Part shown: piece after piece, positions 1 to 8,040 of the stretch
How positions within the stretch are numbered: the stretch's first letter is position 1
Layout of the letters: each line of letters begins with the position of its first letter
Assembly: GCA_964409685.1 (NCBI GenBank)
Contig: CAYPEJ010000015.1
Coordinates: 1-64,000 of the forward strand
DNA length: 64,000 nt
Origin: Clostridium_AI sp964409685
Lineage (GTDB): Bacteria > Bacillota > Clostridia > Lachnospirales > Lachnospiraceae
Direction: 5' to 3'
Notes under the pieces: model-generated
Told to the model about the DNA's origin: nothing
Database searches by the model: none
What the model saw: the letters and a program-made list of their open reading frames with translations, nothing else
Made by a program: the position numbers and the translations under genes

Positions 1-36
1 AAGTGGTCTTAGGATTTTCAAATCCTAAGACCACTT
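1..36 (-). terminator. Perfect hairpin, probable hpf terminator
   Basis: A perfect 17-bp inverted repeat (1-17 against 20-36) with a 2-nt loop lies downstream of the minus-strand hpf gene. The window ends where a T tract would follow, so termination is inferred. A second, smaller hairpin (49-57 against 64-72) lies between it and the hpf stop. Confidence 0.65.
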
Positions 37-87
37 TGTCAACAGTCTGAGAGTTCGCATACACGAACTCTCATAATATATCTAATC

Positions 88-621
88 TTAAAATTCTGGT
101 TCAATTAAACCATAAGTATTCGCTTTTCTCTTATAAACAACGTTTACTTCTTCTGTATGTGCATTACGGAAAACAAAGAAGTTATGACCAAGTAATTCCA
201 TCTGTACACAAGCTTCTTCTGGATCCATTGGTTTTACTGCAAAACGTTTTGTTCTGAAGATTTGAATCTCATCTTCTTCCTCATCCATAGTTTCTTCTTC
301 TACAAATGATTTATTAAAGTTTACAGCTGCTTGTTGTTGTTCTAATATTTTACTTTTGTATCTTTTAAGTTGTCTCTCAATGATTTCTTCAACTAAATCA
401 ATGGAAACATACATGTCTTGAGATACTTGTTCCGCTCTGACAATATTGCCTTTCATTGGAATGGTAACCTCTATTTTTTGTCTTTCCTTTTCAACACTTA
501 ATGTAACATGTACTTCTGTATTAGGAGTGAAATATTTTTCAAGCTTTCCAATTTTCTCATAAATAGCTGATTTTAATCCATCAGTTACATCAATATTTTT
601 TCCACTAATAATATAACGCAT
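88..621 (-). CDS. hpf: Ribosome hibernation promoting factor, long form
   Basis: Dimerises 70S ribosomes into inactive 100S particles in stationary phase. The 177-residue protein has the two-part layout of long HPF: an N-terminal beta-alpha fold (about residues 1-100, starting MRYIISGKNIDVTDGLK) and, after an acidic linker, the conserved C-terminal dimerisation domain (about 115-175, with FRTKRFAVKPMDPEEA and LGHNFFVFRNA). I use ATG at 621 because AAAGGGG lies just upstream; an open frame extends to a TTG at 630 but that would sit on the ribosome site. Family assignment is secure. Upstream lies an AT-rich region with DnaA boxes, so its expression could be linked to DnaA; that is inference. 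Confidence 0.95.
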   Translation of the reverse strand: MRYIISGKNIDVTDGLKSAIYEKIGKLEKYFTPNTEVHVTLSVEKERQKIEVTIPMKGNIVRAEQVSQDMYVSIDLVEEIIERQLKRYKSKILEQQQAAVNFNKSFVEEETMDEEEDEIQIFRTKRFAVKPMDPEEACVQMELLGHNFFVFRNAHTEEVNVVYKRKANTYGLIEPEF

Positions 622-829
622 ATAGACCAACCCCTTTTGTCTTTATTTATTAATTATAACTTGCTCCAAAAGGATTGAATTAAGTAAATAATTAATAATT
701 TAGTACACGTTCATTATACCATATGAGATGATATTTTCAAGATTCTAACCTATTCTTAAGAATTACTTTACAAACACTTTATATTATTTTTTCTTATAAT
801 TCAGTTTTCTCACGAAATTGTCAGATAAT

Positions 830-1038
830 TAATCCACAGTTTATATCCTTTGATATGGAATTATTAAAATGCCTATTTTAACAAATAAAACAAAACACAC
901 ATTCGATATTGACAACAACTTATCCTCAAAATTATTCACACACCTATGTGTGGATAAAGTGGATAACTCGGTGCATAACTTAATTATTCCCTATATTTAG
1001 GCATTGAACATTGTGGATAAATATTTCACATATCCACA
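830..1038. promoter_or_regulatory. Cluster of DnaA boxes
   Basis: Within the 684-bp gap between hpf and the GPH transporter, the consensus TTATCCACA occurs perfectly on the minus strand at 949-957 and 1012-1020. One-mismatch copies occur at 830-838 (+), 920-928 (+), 932-940 (+), 958-966 (-, directly abutting the first perfect box) and 1030-1038 (+). The segment 640-900 beside it is very AT-rich. No dnaA or dnaN is present in the window, so this looks like a DnaA-binding or titration cluster or a DnaA-controlled promoter rather than a proven origin. Confidence 0.6.
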
Positions 1039-1258
1039 TACAAAAAGTACAGGATTCTGCGCATTTTACTTATTTTGTTAAGTATTTGTGCAATATATAC
1101 AAAAAATGCACTGTTTTTCTGACAGGTAATTCAATCGTCCAAATAGAATATTCTGATTTTTCAAAGGAAACTAGTGAATTCTCTTACTTTTTGGTGAAGG
1201 GGTGGTATTTATATAATACTGTGGATTCCTATGAATTATGGTGGAATTCTATGTAAGA

Positions 1259-1294
1259 ACAAAAGAAGTAGGTTTATTTACCTACCTCTTTTGT
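1259..1294 (-). terminator. Terminator after GPH transporter
   Basis: A 15-bp inverted repeat with one mismatch (1259-1273 against 1280-1294) follows the minus-strand transporter stop. On the minus strand it ends in TTTTGTTCTT. Weakly bidirectional. Confidence 0.75.
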
Positions 1295-1305
1295 TGTATG
1301 CAATA

Positions 1306-2694
1306 TTAATTTGTGGCATTTTCACGTCTTCTTGCAAGTTCGGCTGCATTTGCTTCTACCCTCTTCTTACCTAGTGGATATAAGAAAATTAGAGCTAAAA
1401 GAAGTAAGATGTAAGATAGTGCAGGAACAATACATGTAATATTATAGATTCCATTTAATACATTTGGTTCAAATGCTGTTGTTGCTGTGTAACCTATAAT
1501 AGATAACATTGCTCCAGCAATACCAGATGAACAACCTTGTCCTAATTTTCTTGCAAAGGAATATACCGAGTAGATTGTACCATCTTGACGTTGTCCAAAT
1601 ACGACTTCTGAGTCATCAATAACATCTGTAATCATTGCCCATGAAATTAATGTGAAGATGGCTTGACCTATTGTAGATACTAAATATATTCCTGTAAATA
1701 ACCAGACGTTTTTTGTTTTTATAAAGAATAACAAGAAAAAACATGCTGCTTGAAATATCGCACTGAAAATGGCTAAATTTTTACGACCATACTTTGCAGA
1801 TAATGCTACAACAAATGTTGCACATATTAAAGTAATTCCTGTTTGAATAAGATTTGTTACGGAAAGGGCTGCCGTATTCCCAAAATAGTTTGGATAAATA
1901 TAACCTTGCATATTACTAAAGGATAATTGTCCAAGCAATAATAACAAAGATACAACAACAATACCAATCAAAGCTCTATTTGTTACCAATGTCTTTACTA
2001 ATTTACTAAAACTAAATTTTTCATTATTTGCAGGCATTTTAACACGTTCTGTTGTCATGTGATAGCATACTAAATAACATATTACAGAAAGAATTGATAA
2101 AATAGCAGCAGCTACTGCTACTCTAGAACCTGACAAAACCTTTTGACCTTCTGCATTTGAATAGTATAAGATTACAGGGAATAATACGCCAATAATAGTT
2201 ATTACAAATTGAGAACCTATTGTTCTCCATGTGGATAATTCTGCCCGTTCTTTTGGATCTGCTGTAATAGCAGATGCCATAGACCCATAAGGAATATTTA
2301 TTGCTGTGTAACAAACACTTCCCCATAATAAATATGTGAAAAACATCCAGAAAATTTTAAATCCCATAGACATATCTTTAAACCACACTGCATACATTAA
2401 AAATGATGCAACTGCTACTGGACCCGCTACAAGTTTTAACCATGGAGCAAATTTTCCCTTTGCCTTTGTAGGTGCTCGGTCAACAATTTGTCCCATTCCA
2501 ACGTCTGTAAAAGCATCTACAAATCTGGATACCATCATCATAGTACCAACGACACCAGCAGAAACGCCCATAACATCCGTGTAGAATTTTAACAAAAACA
2601 TACTAGATAACATAAACATAAAGTCATTTCCCATGTTACCGAGCATATAACTAAGTTTGTCTTTAAAGCCAAATTCTCGAACTTGATTTTCCAT
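1306..2694 (-). CDS. GPH-family sugar:cation symporter
   Basis: Membrane permease of the glycoside-pentoside-hexuronide (MelB/XynP-like) family within the major facilitator superfamily, 462 residues. The N-terminal FKDKLSYMLGNMGNDFMF and the loop containing DRAPTKAKGKFAPWL are typical of the family, followed by about twelve hydrophobic segments and a short basic C-terminus. The start ATG at 2694 is set by TATAGGAGGA seven bases upstream; the open frame continues 19 codons further without a better site. Monocistronic: its own terminator lies downstream and a promoter-like sequence upstream. In a plant-fibre degrader it plausibly imports an oligosaccharide such as a xyloside, but the substrate cannot be read from the sequence. 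Confidence 0.88.
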   Translation of the reverse strand: MENQVREFGFKDKLSYMLGNMGNDFMFMLSSMFLLKFYTDVMGVSAGVVGTMMMVSRFVDAFTDVGMGQIVDRAPTKAKGKFAPWLKLVAGPVAVASFLMYAVWFKDMSMGFKIFWMFFTYLLWGSVCYTAINIPYGSMASAITADPKERAELSTWRTIGSQFVITIIGVLFPVILYYSNAEGQKVLSGSRVAVAAAILSILSVICYLVCYHMTTERVKMPANNEKFSFSKLVKTLVTNRALIGIVVVSLLLLLGQLSFSNMQGYIYPNYFGNTAALSVTNLIQTGITLICATFVVALSAKYGRKNLAIFSAIFQAACFFLLFFIKTKNVWLFTGIYLVSTIGQAIFTLISWAMITDVIDDSEVVFGQRQDGTIYSVYSFARKLGQGCSSGIAGAMLSIIGYTATTAFEPNVLNGIYNITCIVPALSYILLLLALIFLYPLGKKRVEANAAELARRRENATN

Positions 2695-2899
2695 TTCAAA
2701 TCCTCCTATAATTTGTGTTACATGACTTTGTATCAACAACCTACTAAGCATGTGTACAAGCGTAACAGCAGCTTTAGTAATGCATTACAAAAGAACCTAT
2801 TTTTCTTTCATACATAGTCTGTTTCACTGACTTTTGTTGATTATATGTCGTTCTAGTAATATAATAACCCTGGTATACATTTAATATGCATGATAAACG

Positions 2900-2927
2900 A
2901 GTATAGTTCCATTTATATCATTTACAA
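2900..2927 (-). promoter_or_regulatory. Possible sigma-A promoter of GPH transporter
   Basis: On the minus strand TTGTAA (2922-2927) and TATACT (2900-2905) are separated by 16 bp, about 200 bp upstream of the transporter start. A reasonable but not perfect match. Confidence 0.4.
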
Positions 2928-2953
2928 TGGAGACGTACATTGGAGACGTACAT
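2928..2953. repeat. 13-bp tandem direct repeat
   Basis: The 13-mer TGGAGACGTACAT occurs twice back to back (2928-2940, 2941-2953) immediately upstream of the putative transporter -35 element. It could be a duplicated regulator site. The rest of the 2695-3010 gap shows nothing else I can support. Confidence 0.5.
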
Positions 2954-3010
2954 GATAAAATTGTAAAAAAATGCTTCAAATAATTTTCTCATATAAGTAT
3001 AAATAAGCAC

Positions 3011-3050
3011 AAAAAGTCTCGTATCTAAGAAATTAGATACGAGACTTTTT
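3011..3050 (-). terminator. Bidirectional terminator
   Basis: Perfect 18-bp inverted repeat (3011-3028 against 3033-3050) with a GAAA loop and T runs on both strands. It follows the NlpC/P60 gene on the minus strand. Confidence 0.85.
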
Positions 3051-3088
3051 TCTATTATGAATATTATTTTATTCTATTCGATATACTA

Positions 3089-4597
3089 TTACCAGTAACG
3101 TCTAGCACAAGATGGTGTTCTGTAGTACATATTAGAAATCTTAATACCTGTTCTTTCATTACTTGCGTGAACAACTTGTCCGCCACCAATGTATAATGCA
3201 ACATGGTTGATACTTCCATTTTTCGCGTAGAAGATTAAATCTCCAGGTTGTACGCTAGATACACTTACACTCTTACCAGAACAAGATTGTGCTGAAGATG
3301 TTCTAGGAATACCAATACCAAAGTTAGCAAATACACTTTGCGTAAATCCTGAACAATCTGCACCGTTAGTAAGACTTGTACCACCGTATACGTATGGGTT
3401 ACCTACAAATTTTTGTGCAAATGCTGCAATAGAAGCACCTCTTGCACTGTTGCTTGAACTTGAAGAACTACTACTTGAGCTACTGTTGCTTGAGTTCGAG
3501 GAACTACTACTTGAGCTACTACTTGAACTTGAAGAACTACTACTTGAGCTACTGCTACTTGAGCTTGAGGAACTACTACTTGAGTTACTGCTACTTGAGC
3601 TTGAGGAACTACTACTTGAGTTACTGCTACTTGAGTTTGAAGAACTACTACTGCTTGAACTTGCAGATTGTTGTGCCTTCTGAGCCGCTTCCTGTGCCGC
3701 TTGTTGCGCTTTTGCTTCTGCTAGTGCTGCTTCTGCTTCTGCGATACGACGTTTCTCAGCTTCTTCTTCTTCGATAGAAATTGCTTCTTCAAATGTTACA
3801 CTAATATCAACATAATCTTTGGATACATAACCTACTGTTGAGTTATCAGCTTCATCACCTTCATCAACAACGATTTTTACCCAGTCTTTATATTCTTTCT
3901 TAATCTCGAAGGATTCTTCGATTGGTACCATAGTTAAAATAGTAGAATCTGTGCTTCTCTTTTCACGAACATATAATGTTGTTGTGTTAACAGTTGCCCA
4001 CTTTGTACCATAAGTATCTACTAATTCCTCTGCATCAAAACCAATTGCAAGGTATTCAGAGTTAATCCATCCTGTTACAGAACCAGATGTAATCTTAACC
4101 CATTCACCCTTAGTTTTTATAATAGTTGCAGCAGAACCTTTATATAATTTACCCAAAATCTTACTTTCTGTATTAGGTCTTCTTCTAATATTAACATAGT
4201 TATTTGCAATAGAGATACCTACATTTTCATATTCAGAAACTTCTTCAACTGCTTCTGTGTCTTCTTCTGTGGATTCTTCTGTCACTTCTTTTGCTTCTGC
4301 ATCTTCCCCTGCAGCTGCTTCTGTTGTTTCTTCTGTATTGTCTGTGTTCTCAGCTTCTTCTGTTTCTGTTGTCTCTAATGCTGTATCTGTAACGTCTAAA
4401 CTTAATAAACTAATTTCATTTTCACTCGTTGTATCTGCAAATTTATCTAATACTAATGAAATTCCTGCTAAAGCTGTATCTGTGGAAAATGCTGCAGCTT
4501 GAACGCTAATACTGTTTGCTTGTACAAATCCCAATCCAGCAACTGTCATTACAAAACCTGCACATAACACTGCTTTCTTTAAGCTATTACTTTTCAT
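3089..4597 (-). CDS. Secreted SH3b/NlpC-P60 cell-wall endopeptidase
   Basis: Exported peptidoglycan hydrolase of 502 residues. A signal peptide (about 1-34, ending SVQAA) is followed by an acidic Thr/Glu-rich stretch, two bacterial SH3 domains (about 124-187 and 200-270), an Ala/Glu/Gln-rich probable coiled coil (about 275-310), a long Ser/Asn tract (about 310-385) and a C-terminal NlpC/P60 domain. The catalytic Cys is in GADCSGFTQS, with His in INHVALYIG and VVHASN. This order matches D,L-endopeptidases that cut stem peptides during growth or separation. GGAGG lies just upstream of the ATG. A strong extended -10 promoter precedes it and a perfect terminator follows, so it is transcribed alone. 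Confidence 0.92.
   Translation of the reverse strand: MKSNSLKKAVLCAGFVMTVAGLGFVQANSISVQAAAFSTDTALAGISLVLDKFADTTSENEISLLSLDVTDTALETTETEEAENTDNTEETTEAAAGEDAEAKEVTEESTEEDTEAVEEVSEYENVGISIANNYVNIRRRPNTESKILGKLYKGSAATIIKTKGEWVKITSGSVTGWINSEYLAIGFDAEELVDTYGTKWATVNTTTLYVREKRSTDSTILTMVPIEESFEIKKEYKDWVKIVVDEGDEADNSTVGYVSKDYVDISVTFEEAISIEEEEAEKRRIAEAEAALAEAKAQQAAQEAAQKAQQSASSSSSSSSNSSSSNSSSSSSSSSSSNSSSSSSSSSSSSSSSSSSSSSSSSSSSSSNSSNSSSSSSSSSSSNSARGASIAAFAQKFVGNPYVYGGTSLTNGADCSGFTQSVFANFGIGIPRTSSAQSCSGKSVSVSSVQPGDLIFYAKNGSINHVALYIGGGQVVHASNERTGIKISNMYYRTPSCARRYW
3443..3670 (-). repeat. Serine-codon tandem repeat tract within NlpC/P60 gene
   Basis: The linker is encoded by near-identical repeats of about 15 and 45 bp, built from alternating AGT/AGC/TCA serine codons with occasional Asn. 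Long runs of identical units make the region prone to length change by slippage. It generates leucine-rich shadow frames on the plus strand that are not genes. Confidence 0.8.
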
Positions 4598-4662
4598 TAC
4601 TTTCCTCCATATATGAGCAAATCATATCAAATTGTTACGTTTCATTTAATCATTTTGTAACA

Positions 4663-4691
4663 ATTATAACAAACATATGACACAGTGTCAA
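4663..4691 (-). promoter_or_regulatory. Sigma-A promoter of NlpC/P60 gene
   Basis: On the minus strand TTGACA (4686-4691) and TATAAT (4663-4668) are separated by exactly 17 bp, with a TG extension before the -10. It lies 66 bp upstream of the start. The -35 overlaps the small palindrome TGACACAGTGTCA. Confidence 0.85.
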
Positions 4692-4847
4692 TGATTTTGT
4701 AGGGGGGACTCCCTCTATATAGACTGCAAAATGTGGGGAATCCGCATATGCCCTGTGTATTGTTACGCTAAATATGTCTAACATTTTGCAATTTTTTTAA
4801 CAATTTTCAGACTTTTTGTTGATTAAGAAATGTAATTTTTCATAAAT

Positions 4848-4887
4848 AAAGCCTACTTTATAATTTGTATAATATAAAGTAGGCTTT
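4848..4887 (-). terminator. Hairpin downstream of CPBP gene
   Basis: A 14-bp inverted repeat (4848-4861 against 4874-4887) lies 48 bp past the CPBP stop. Its T tract is weak on the minus strand. Confidence 0.55.
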
Positions 4888-4934
4888 GTGCTTTGTATTG
4901 TTGCACAATTTCACTATTTGATAAAAACTTTTTC

Positions 4935-5897
4935 TTATACTATCTCATTTAAAATCATATATGCAATGCAAATACCGCAACCTAATACTAATGGGAGAGA
5001 TAGAAAGCTTTCTCCTGTTACATCATAGATTTTTGCTGACTTATTGCCAGTTCTTCGGAACATATTTTTTATATGTTCAAATCTACCTTCATGTTTTATT
5101 ATTGCGATAAATACAAGGGCTGCTAGTACCGTAGTAAAACATGCAATTAGTCCGTAAACTGCTATTGACATAAGTAACATCTCTTTTGGCATTGTATTTA
5201 CGTCTTGTATAAGTGTTTCTGCATCAGCACCTTGTACGGATGATGTTAGTTTTTGAATTGCTGGTGTCAAATACAATGTAACTACAGACGTCCCATTGAC
5301 TATAAAATGAATAATCATAGAAGTTATAATGGAATCTGTTCCTTCTACTAATAAACAAAAAATCATTCCCATAATAAAAGCATAGGAAAACTGATTAAAG
5401 TTTAAATGCATGAAACCAAAAAGTAGTGCACTTAATAAAATTGCTTTTATGGGCGACTTCTTACTATACACATTAAAGAAGCATCCACGATATACACTTT
5501 CTTCTAAAAGAGCCGGTACTACTGCAATGGAAAGTAAACTTATAACAAAGGGCTTACTCTCGACTACCGTATACATCTTACTTGATATTTCATTTTTAGC
5601 AAAAAGCATTGAGATTAAATTAATCTCTTGCATTAGTGGCATAATAAGATATGCAAATAGTATTGTTAAAAAAACGGTTCCAACTTTAATCTTGTTAAAC
5701 CGAAATAATTCTCGTATGGAGATCTTTCTTACGAATACATAGATTATTGTTGGTAGCACTAATATGAATTGGCTATATAACAATGATACAATCATATCTG
5801 AATTACTAAGTCCTAGTGCAAAAAAAACATAAGAACCGACAATTCCAGTGATTACTGTTATTAAAAATAGCTCGTTTACTTCTTTTATTTCTCTCAT
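4935..5897 (-). CDS. CPBP-family intramembrane metalloprotease
   Basis: Polytopic membrane protein of 320 residues with the CPBP/Abi (PF02517) signature: EESVYRG supplies the EExxxR motif, FGFMHLNF carries the first conserved His and IIHFIVNGT the HxxxN motif. Members include Rce1-like proteases and bacteriocin-immunity proteins; the substrate here is unknown. The ATG at 5897 is preferred over the in-frame TTG at 5909, although the upstream GGGAAAG lies close to it, so the start is uncertain by four codons. A second CPBP gene occurs at 18930. Its neighbour upstream, ridA, is only about 60 bp away, so the two may share a transcript. Confidence 0.88.
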   Translation of the reverse strand: MREIKEVNELFLITVITGIVGSYVFFALGLSNSDMIVSLLYSQFILVLPTIIYVFVRKISIRELFRFNKIKVGTVFLTILFAYLIMPLMQEINLISMLFAKNEISSKMYTVVESKPFVISLLSIAVVPALLEESVYRGCFFNVYSKKSPIKAILLSALLFGFMHLNFNQFSYAFIMGMIFCLLVEGTDSIITSMIIHFIVNGTSVVTLYLTPAIQKLTSSVQGADAETLIQDVNTMPKEMLLMSIAVYGLIACFTTVLAALVFIAIIKHEGRFEHIKNMFRRTGNKSAKIYDVTGESFLSLPLVLGCGICIAYMILNEIV

Positions 5898-5956
5898 TTT
5901 CTTTCCCAAATTATTTATTTAACACATTAATTCAAATATGAATATTATGTTATTTA

Positions 5957-6334
5957 CTATTTATATGCAATTGCCTCAATTTCAATTAATACATCTTTTG
6001 GAAGTCTTGCAACTTCAACGCAAGAACGTGCTGGACAATCTTTTGTAAAGTAAGATGCATAGATTTCATTTACTTTCGCAAAATCATTCATGTCTTTGAT
6101 AAATACAGTTGTTTTAATTACATTATCTACACTAGAGCCTGCTTCTGTTAAAAGTGCTGCAAGATTTTTGATTGCTTGTTCTGCTTGTTCTTCTATTGAC
6201 CCATTTACCAGTTCATTCGTCTCAGGATTTACAGGAATTACACCTGAAGTATAAATCATATTATTAAACTCGATTGCTTGTGAGTATGGACCAATTGCTT
6301 TTGGCGCCTTGTCTGTACTTATTATTTTTTTCAT
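5957..6334 (-). CDS. ridA: RidA family enamine/imine deaminase
   Basis: Cytosolic trimeric enzyme that hydrolyses reactive 2-aminoacrylate and related enamines made by PLP enzymes. At 125 residues it is full length. It carries the family signature near the C-terminus (CPARSCVEVARLPKDVLIEI), with the conserved Arg that binds the substrate carboxylate and the conserved Glu. GAAAGGTGG lies upstream of the ATG. It sits directly downstream of the structured RNA gene on the same strand, but a hairpin separates them. Confidence 0.95.
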   Translation of the reverse strand: MKKIISTDKAPKAIGPYSQAIEFNNMIYTSGVIPVNPETNELVNGSIEEQAEQAIKNLAALLTEAGSSVDNVIKTTVFIKDMNDFAKVNEIYASYFTKDCPARSCVEVARLPKDVLIEIEAIAYK

Positions 6335-6514
6335 TTATAATCCACCTTTCAATTTTAGTACTGTTCTATTTTCCACACAGTTGTCTCCATTATAACGTAT
6401 CTATTTCTCTATTTCACTAGTTTTATTTCAAAATTTTATCAACTTTACTTGCATATTCCAGTTGTACTTCTGTTTGACAATTTTATAATCACTGGCACAC
6501 TAGATTCCGAGGAA

Positions 6515-6928
6515 AAGCATGATATCTTACCTTGCGATCAACAAAAAAAATAATGATTGCAAGTAAGATATCAAATAATCACCGTTTACACTGAGTTCGT
6601 CGGCTTTTACATCTTTCGTTAATACTGATAGAATCACATAAGCTTTACCATAACTAGTTTGTCCTTTATGTCGTCTTATCTTTGCTTATGCTTACCCACT
6701 CTTTCGAGTGCCAAACTACCTCCATGACTGTTGTTTATAGGGTATAGGTCGCCACTCACCGAGCAGGTTAGGACTACCTTTCCAAATGCTATAACGAAAG
6801 AAATTCACATTTGAATCCTAACCTTGTTGATTTTCTGCGGCGGCTCAACTAACCTTTTACGTTTTTTGTGTGGTACGGCTTCCACATAGTCCCTTATTCA
6901 GTTTCAACTAAGTGCGACACCTAGCTGG
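6515..6928 (-). ncRNA. Candidate large structured RNA, family not recognised
   Basis: This stretch has no ORF of 60 codons on either strand and looks richer in G+C than the neighbouring spacers. The minus strand has a consensus promoter at one end and a hairpin terminator at the other, predicting a transcript of about 410-420 nt. Helices visible by eye: 6906-6914/6918-6926 (9 bp), 6888-6893/6927-6932, 6869-6873/6882-6886, 6826-6830/6845-6849, 6765-6773/6816-6824 (9 bp perfect, enclosing 6783-6788/6808-6813), 6697-6701/6706-6710 capped by a GAAA tetraloop, and 6637-6643/6684-6690 (7 bp). I looked for signatures of RNase P, tmRNA, SRP, group I and group II introns and T-boxes and did not see them. 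It could be a large class such as ROOL or OLE, which I cannot test here. Ends are approximate. Confidence 0.65.
6520..6573 (-). terminator. Terminator of structured RNA
   Basis: A stem of about 20 bp with one bulge and one wobble (6520-6540 against 6554-6573) closes the RNA and is followed on the minus strand by GCTTTTCC. The loop holds a run of eight A on the plus strand. Confidence 0.7.
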
Positions 6929-6934
6929 GACTAA

Positions 6935-6963
6935 AGTATAGATCGAGTGCAACACCAAGTCAA
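6935..6963 (-). promoter_or_regulatory. Sigma-A promoter of structured RNA
   Basis: On the minus strand TTGACT (6958-6963) and TATACT (6935-6940) are 17 bp apart, predicting a start near 6928. It faces away from the promoter of the small gene at 7070. Confidence 0.75.
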
Positions 6964-7002
6964 CAACTTCTATACACTTCCAACGCTTACATATGTTTTC
7001 AC

Positions 7003-7032
7003 TTGATGTTATCGATGCATTAGTGCTATAAT
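7003..7032 (+). promoter_or_regulatory. Sigma-A promoter of small RHH-like gene
   Basis: TTGATG (7003-7008) and TATAAT (7027-7032) have an 18-bp spacer, 38 bp upstream of the ATG at 7070. Divergent from the RNA promoter at 6935-6963. Confidence 0.7.
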
Positions 7033-7069
7033 CATGCACAAGTACAATACTATAAAAGGGGGGACACCT

Positions 7070-7252
7070 ATGGCAATTAACTCAGATGAAAGAGCAAGAG
7101 TGACAGTAAGCCTAAAGCACGAAGAGATTGAGGTTTTAGAGGCTGTTTCCAAATTAAATCGATATACTAAGAGCGATCAACTTGGCATCTTAGTAATGGA
7201 ATATCTAAAACCAATCTATGACAAAATGAAGGAAGAGGAAAAATCAAGATAA
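7070..7252 (+). CDS. Small ribbon-helix-helix-like protein
   Basis: A 60-residue charged protein whose N-terminal part (ARVTVSLKHEEIEVLEAVSK) fits the beta strand plus helix of ribbon-helix-helix DNA-binding proteins, as in CopG or Arc; the tail is Lys/Glu-rich. The ATG at 7070 is chosen because AAAAGGGGGG ends seven bases before it; an upstream in-frame ATG at 7034 lies only two bases past the promoter -10. It diverges from the large RNA, so it might regulate it, but nothing shows this. No toxin-like partner is adjacent: the next gene, 73 bp on, is a thioesterase. Confidence 0.7.
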   Translation: MAINSDERARVTVSLKHEEIEVLEAVSKLNRYTKSDQLGILVMEYLKPIYDKMKEEEKSR

Positions 7253-7325
7253 GAAAAGGCAAATGGTCTAGTTTTATTTGAAAAAAATGATATAATAATA
7301 GAATCATAGTAATAAGGAGAATATT

Positions 7326-8030
7326 ATGTATAGCTTTGAAAGTCGTATTCGTTTCAGCGAAGTGGATGAAACAGGGCATTTAACTATAGCCTCTGTTATT
7401 AATTATTTTCAAGACTGTGCAATATTTCATGCCGAAGAAGTTGGTCTTGGACTTGAACATTATGCAAAGCTTCACAAAATGTGGGTTTTAAGTTCATGGC
7501 AGATACAAATAAATCGTTTTCCTAAGGTATATGAAAAAGTTACGATTACTACATATCCTTATGCCTTTAAAGGTTTTTTAGGATATCGTAATTTTACTAT
7601 CACGGATGAAAAGGGCGAGATTTGTATCATTGCAGACTCTGCATGGGTATACCTTGATACCTTAGAAAATCGACCATCTCGCATTAACCCACTGGATGTC
7701 GAACCTTATGGCACACTTTTAAAACTTGAAATGGATTATAAAAAAGGAAAAATTCAACTTGACTCCAACATGGACAAGTTAGAACCTCTTCCTGTTCTAC
7801 CTTCTTACATTGATGGCAATCATCATATGAATAATAGTCAATATGTGAATATTGTGCAAAAATACTTACCTGAATTTTTTTATCCAACCAATTTACGTGT
7901 TGAGTACCGCAATGCTGCAAAAGAAGGGGATATCTTGCATCCAATGATTTCTACTTCTGAGTCGCGATGCGTAATAGCACTTGTCGATGAGGATGAAAAA
8001 CCGTATGCAGTTATGGAATTTGTAAGTTAA
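7326..8030 (+). CDS. Acyl-ACP thioesterase
   Basis: Releases free fatty acids from acyl carrier protein. The 234-residue protein has the double hotdog fold of bacterial FatA/FatB-like thioesterases (PF01643): the first hotdog begins FESRIRFSEVDETGHLT with FQDCAIFHAEEVGL, and the second contains SYIDGNHHMNNSQYV, which holds the conserved Asn/His of the active site. AAGGAG lies eight bases before the ATG. Ten bases separate it from the S1 protein downstream, so both are probably in one operon. Its physiological role in anaerobes, perhaps membrane lipid turnover, is not evident. Confidence 0.9.
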   Translation: MYSFESRIRFSEVDETGHLTIASVINYFQDCAIFHAEEVGLGLEHYAKLHKMWVLSSWQIQINRFPKVYEKVTITTYPYAFKGFLGYRNFTITDEKGEICIIADSAWVYLDTLENRPSRINPLDVEPYGTLLKLEMDYKKGKIQLDSNMDKLEPLPVLPSYIDGNHHMNNSQYVNIVQKYLPEFFYPTNLRVEYRNAAKEGDILHPMISTSESRCVIALVDEDEKPYAVMEFVS

Positions 8031-8040
8031 GGAGGCTAAC

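Noticed and set aside
830..1038. Main chromosomal replication origin
   Set aside because: The box cluster is suggestive, but dnaA, dnaN, rpmH and other usual origin neighbours are absent from the window.
1011..1256. 81-codon plus-strand ORF in the hpf upstream region
   Set aside because: Starts with TTG inside a DnaA box, has no ribosome site, and its composition is that of AT-rich spacer.
3442..3777. Plus-strand Leu/Glu-rich frames over the serine tract, and a CRISPR-like look of the repeats
   Set aside because: The repeats are in phase with serine codons of the minus-strand NlpC/P60 gene; there are no unique spacers, so neither genes nor a CRISPR array.
6510..6930. RNase P RNA, tmRNA, SRP RNA, group I or II intron
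   Set aside because: The conserved core sequences of these RNAs are not visible on either strand, so the RNA is left unassigned.
7070..7252. Antitoxin half of a toxin-antitoxin pair
   Set aside because: It resembles ribbon-helix-helix proteins, but no small toxin gene is adjacent; the next gene is a thioesterase.
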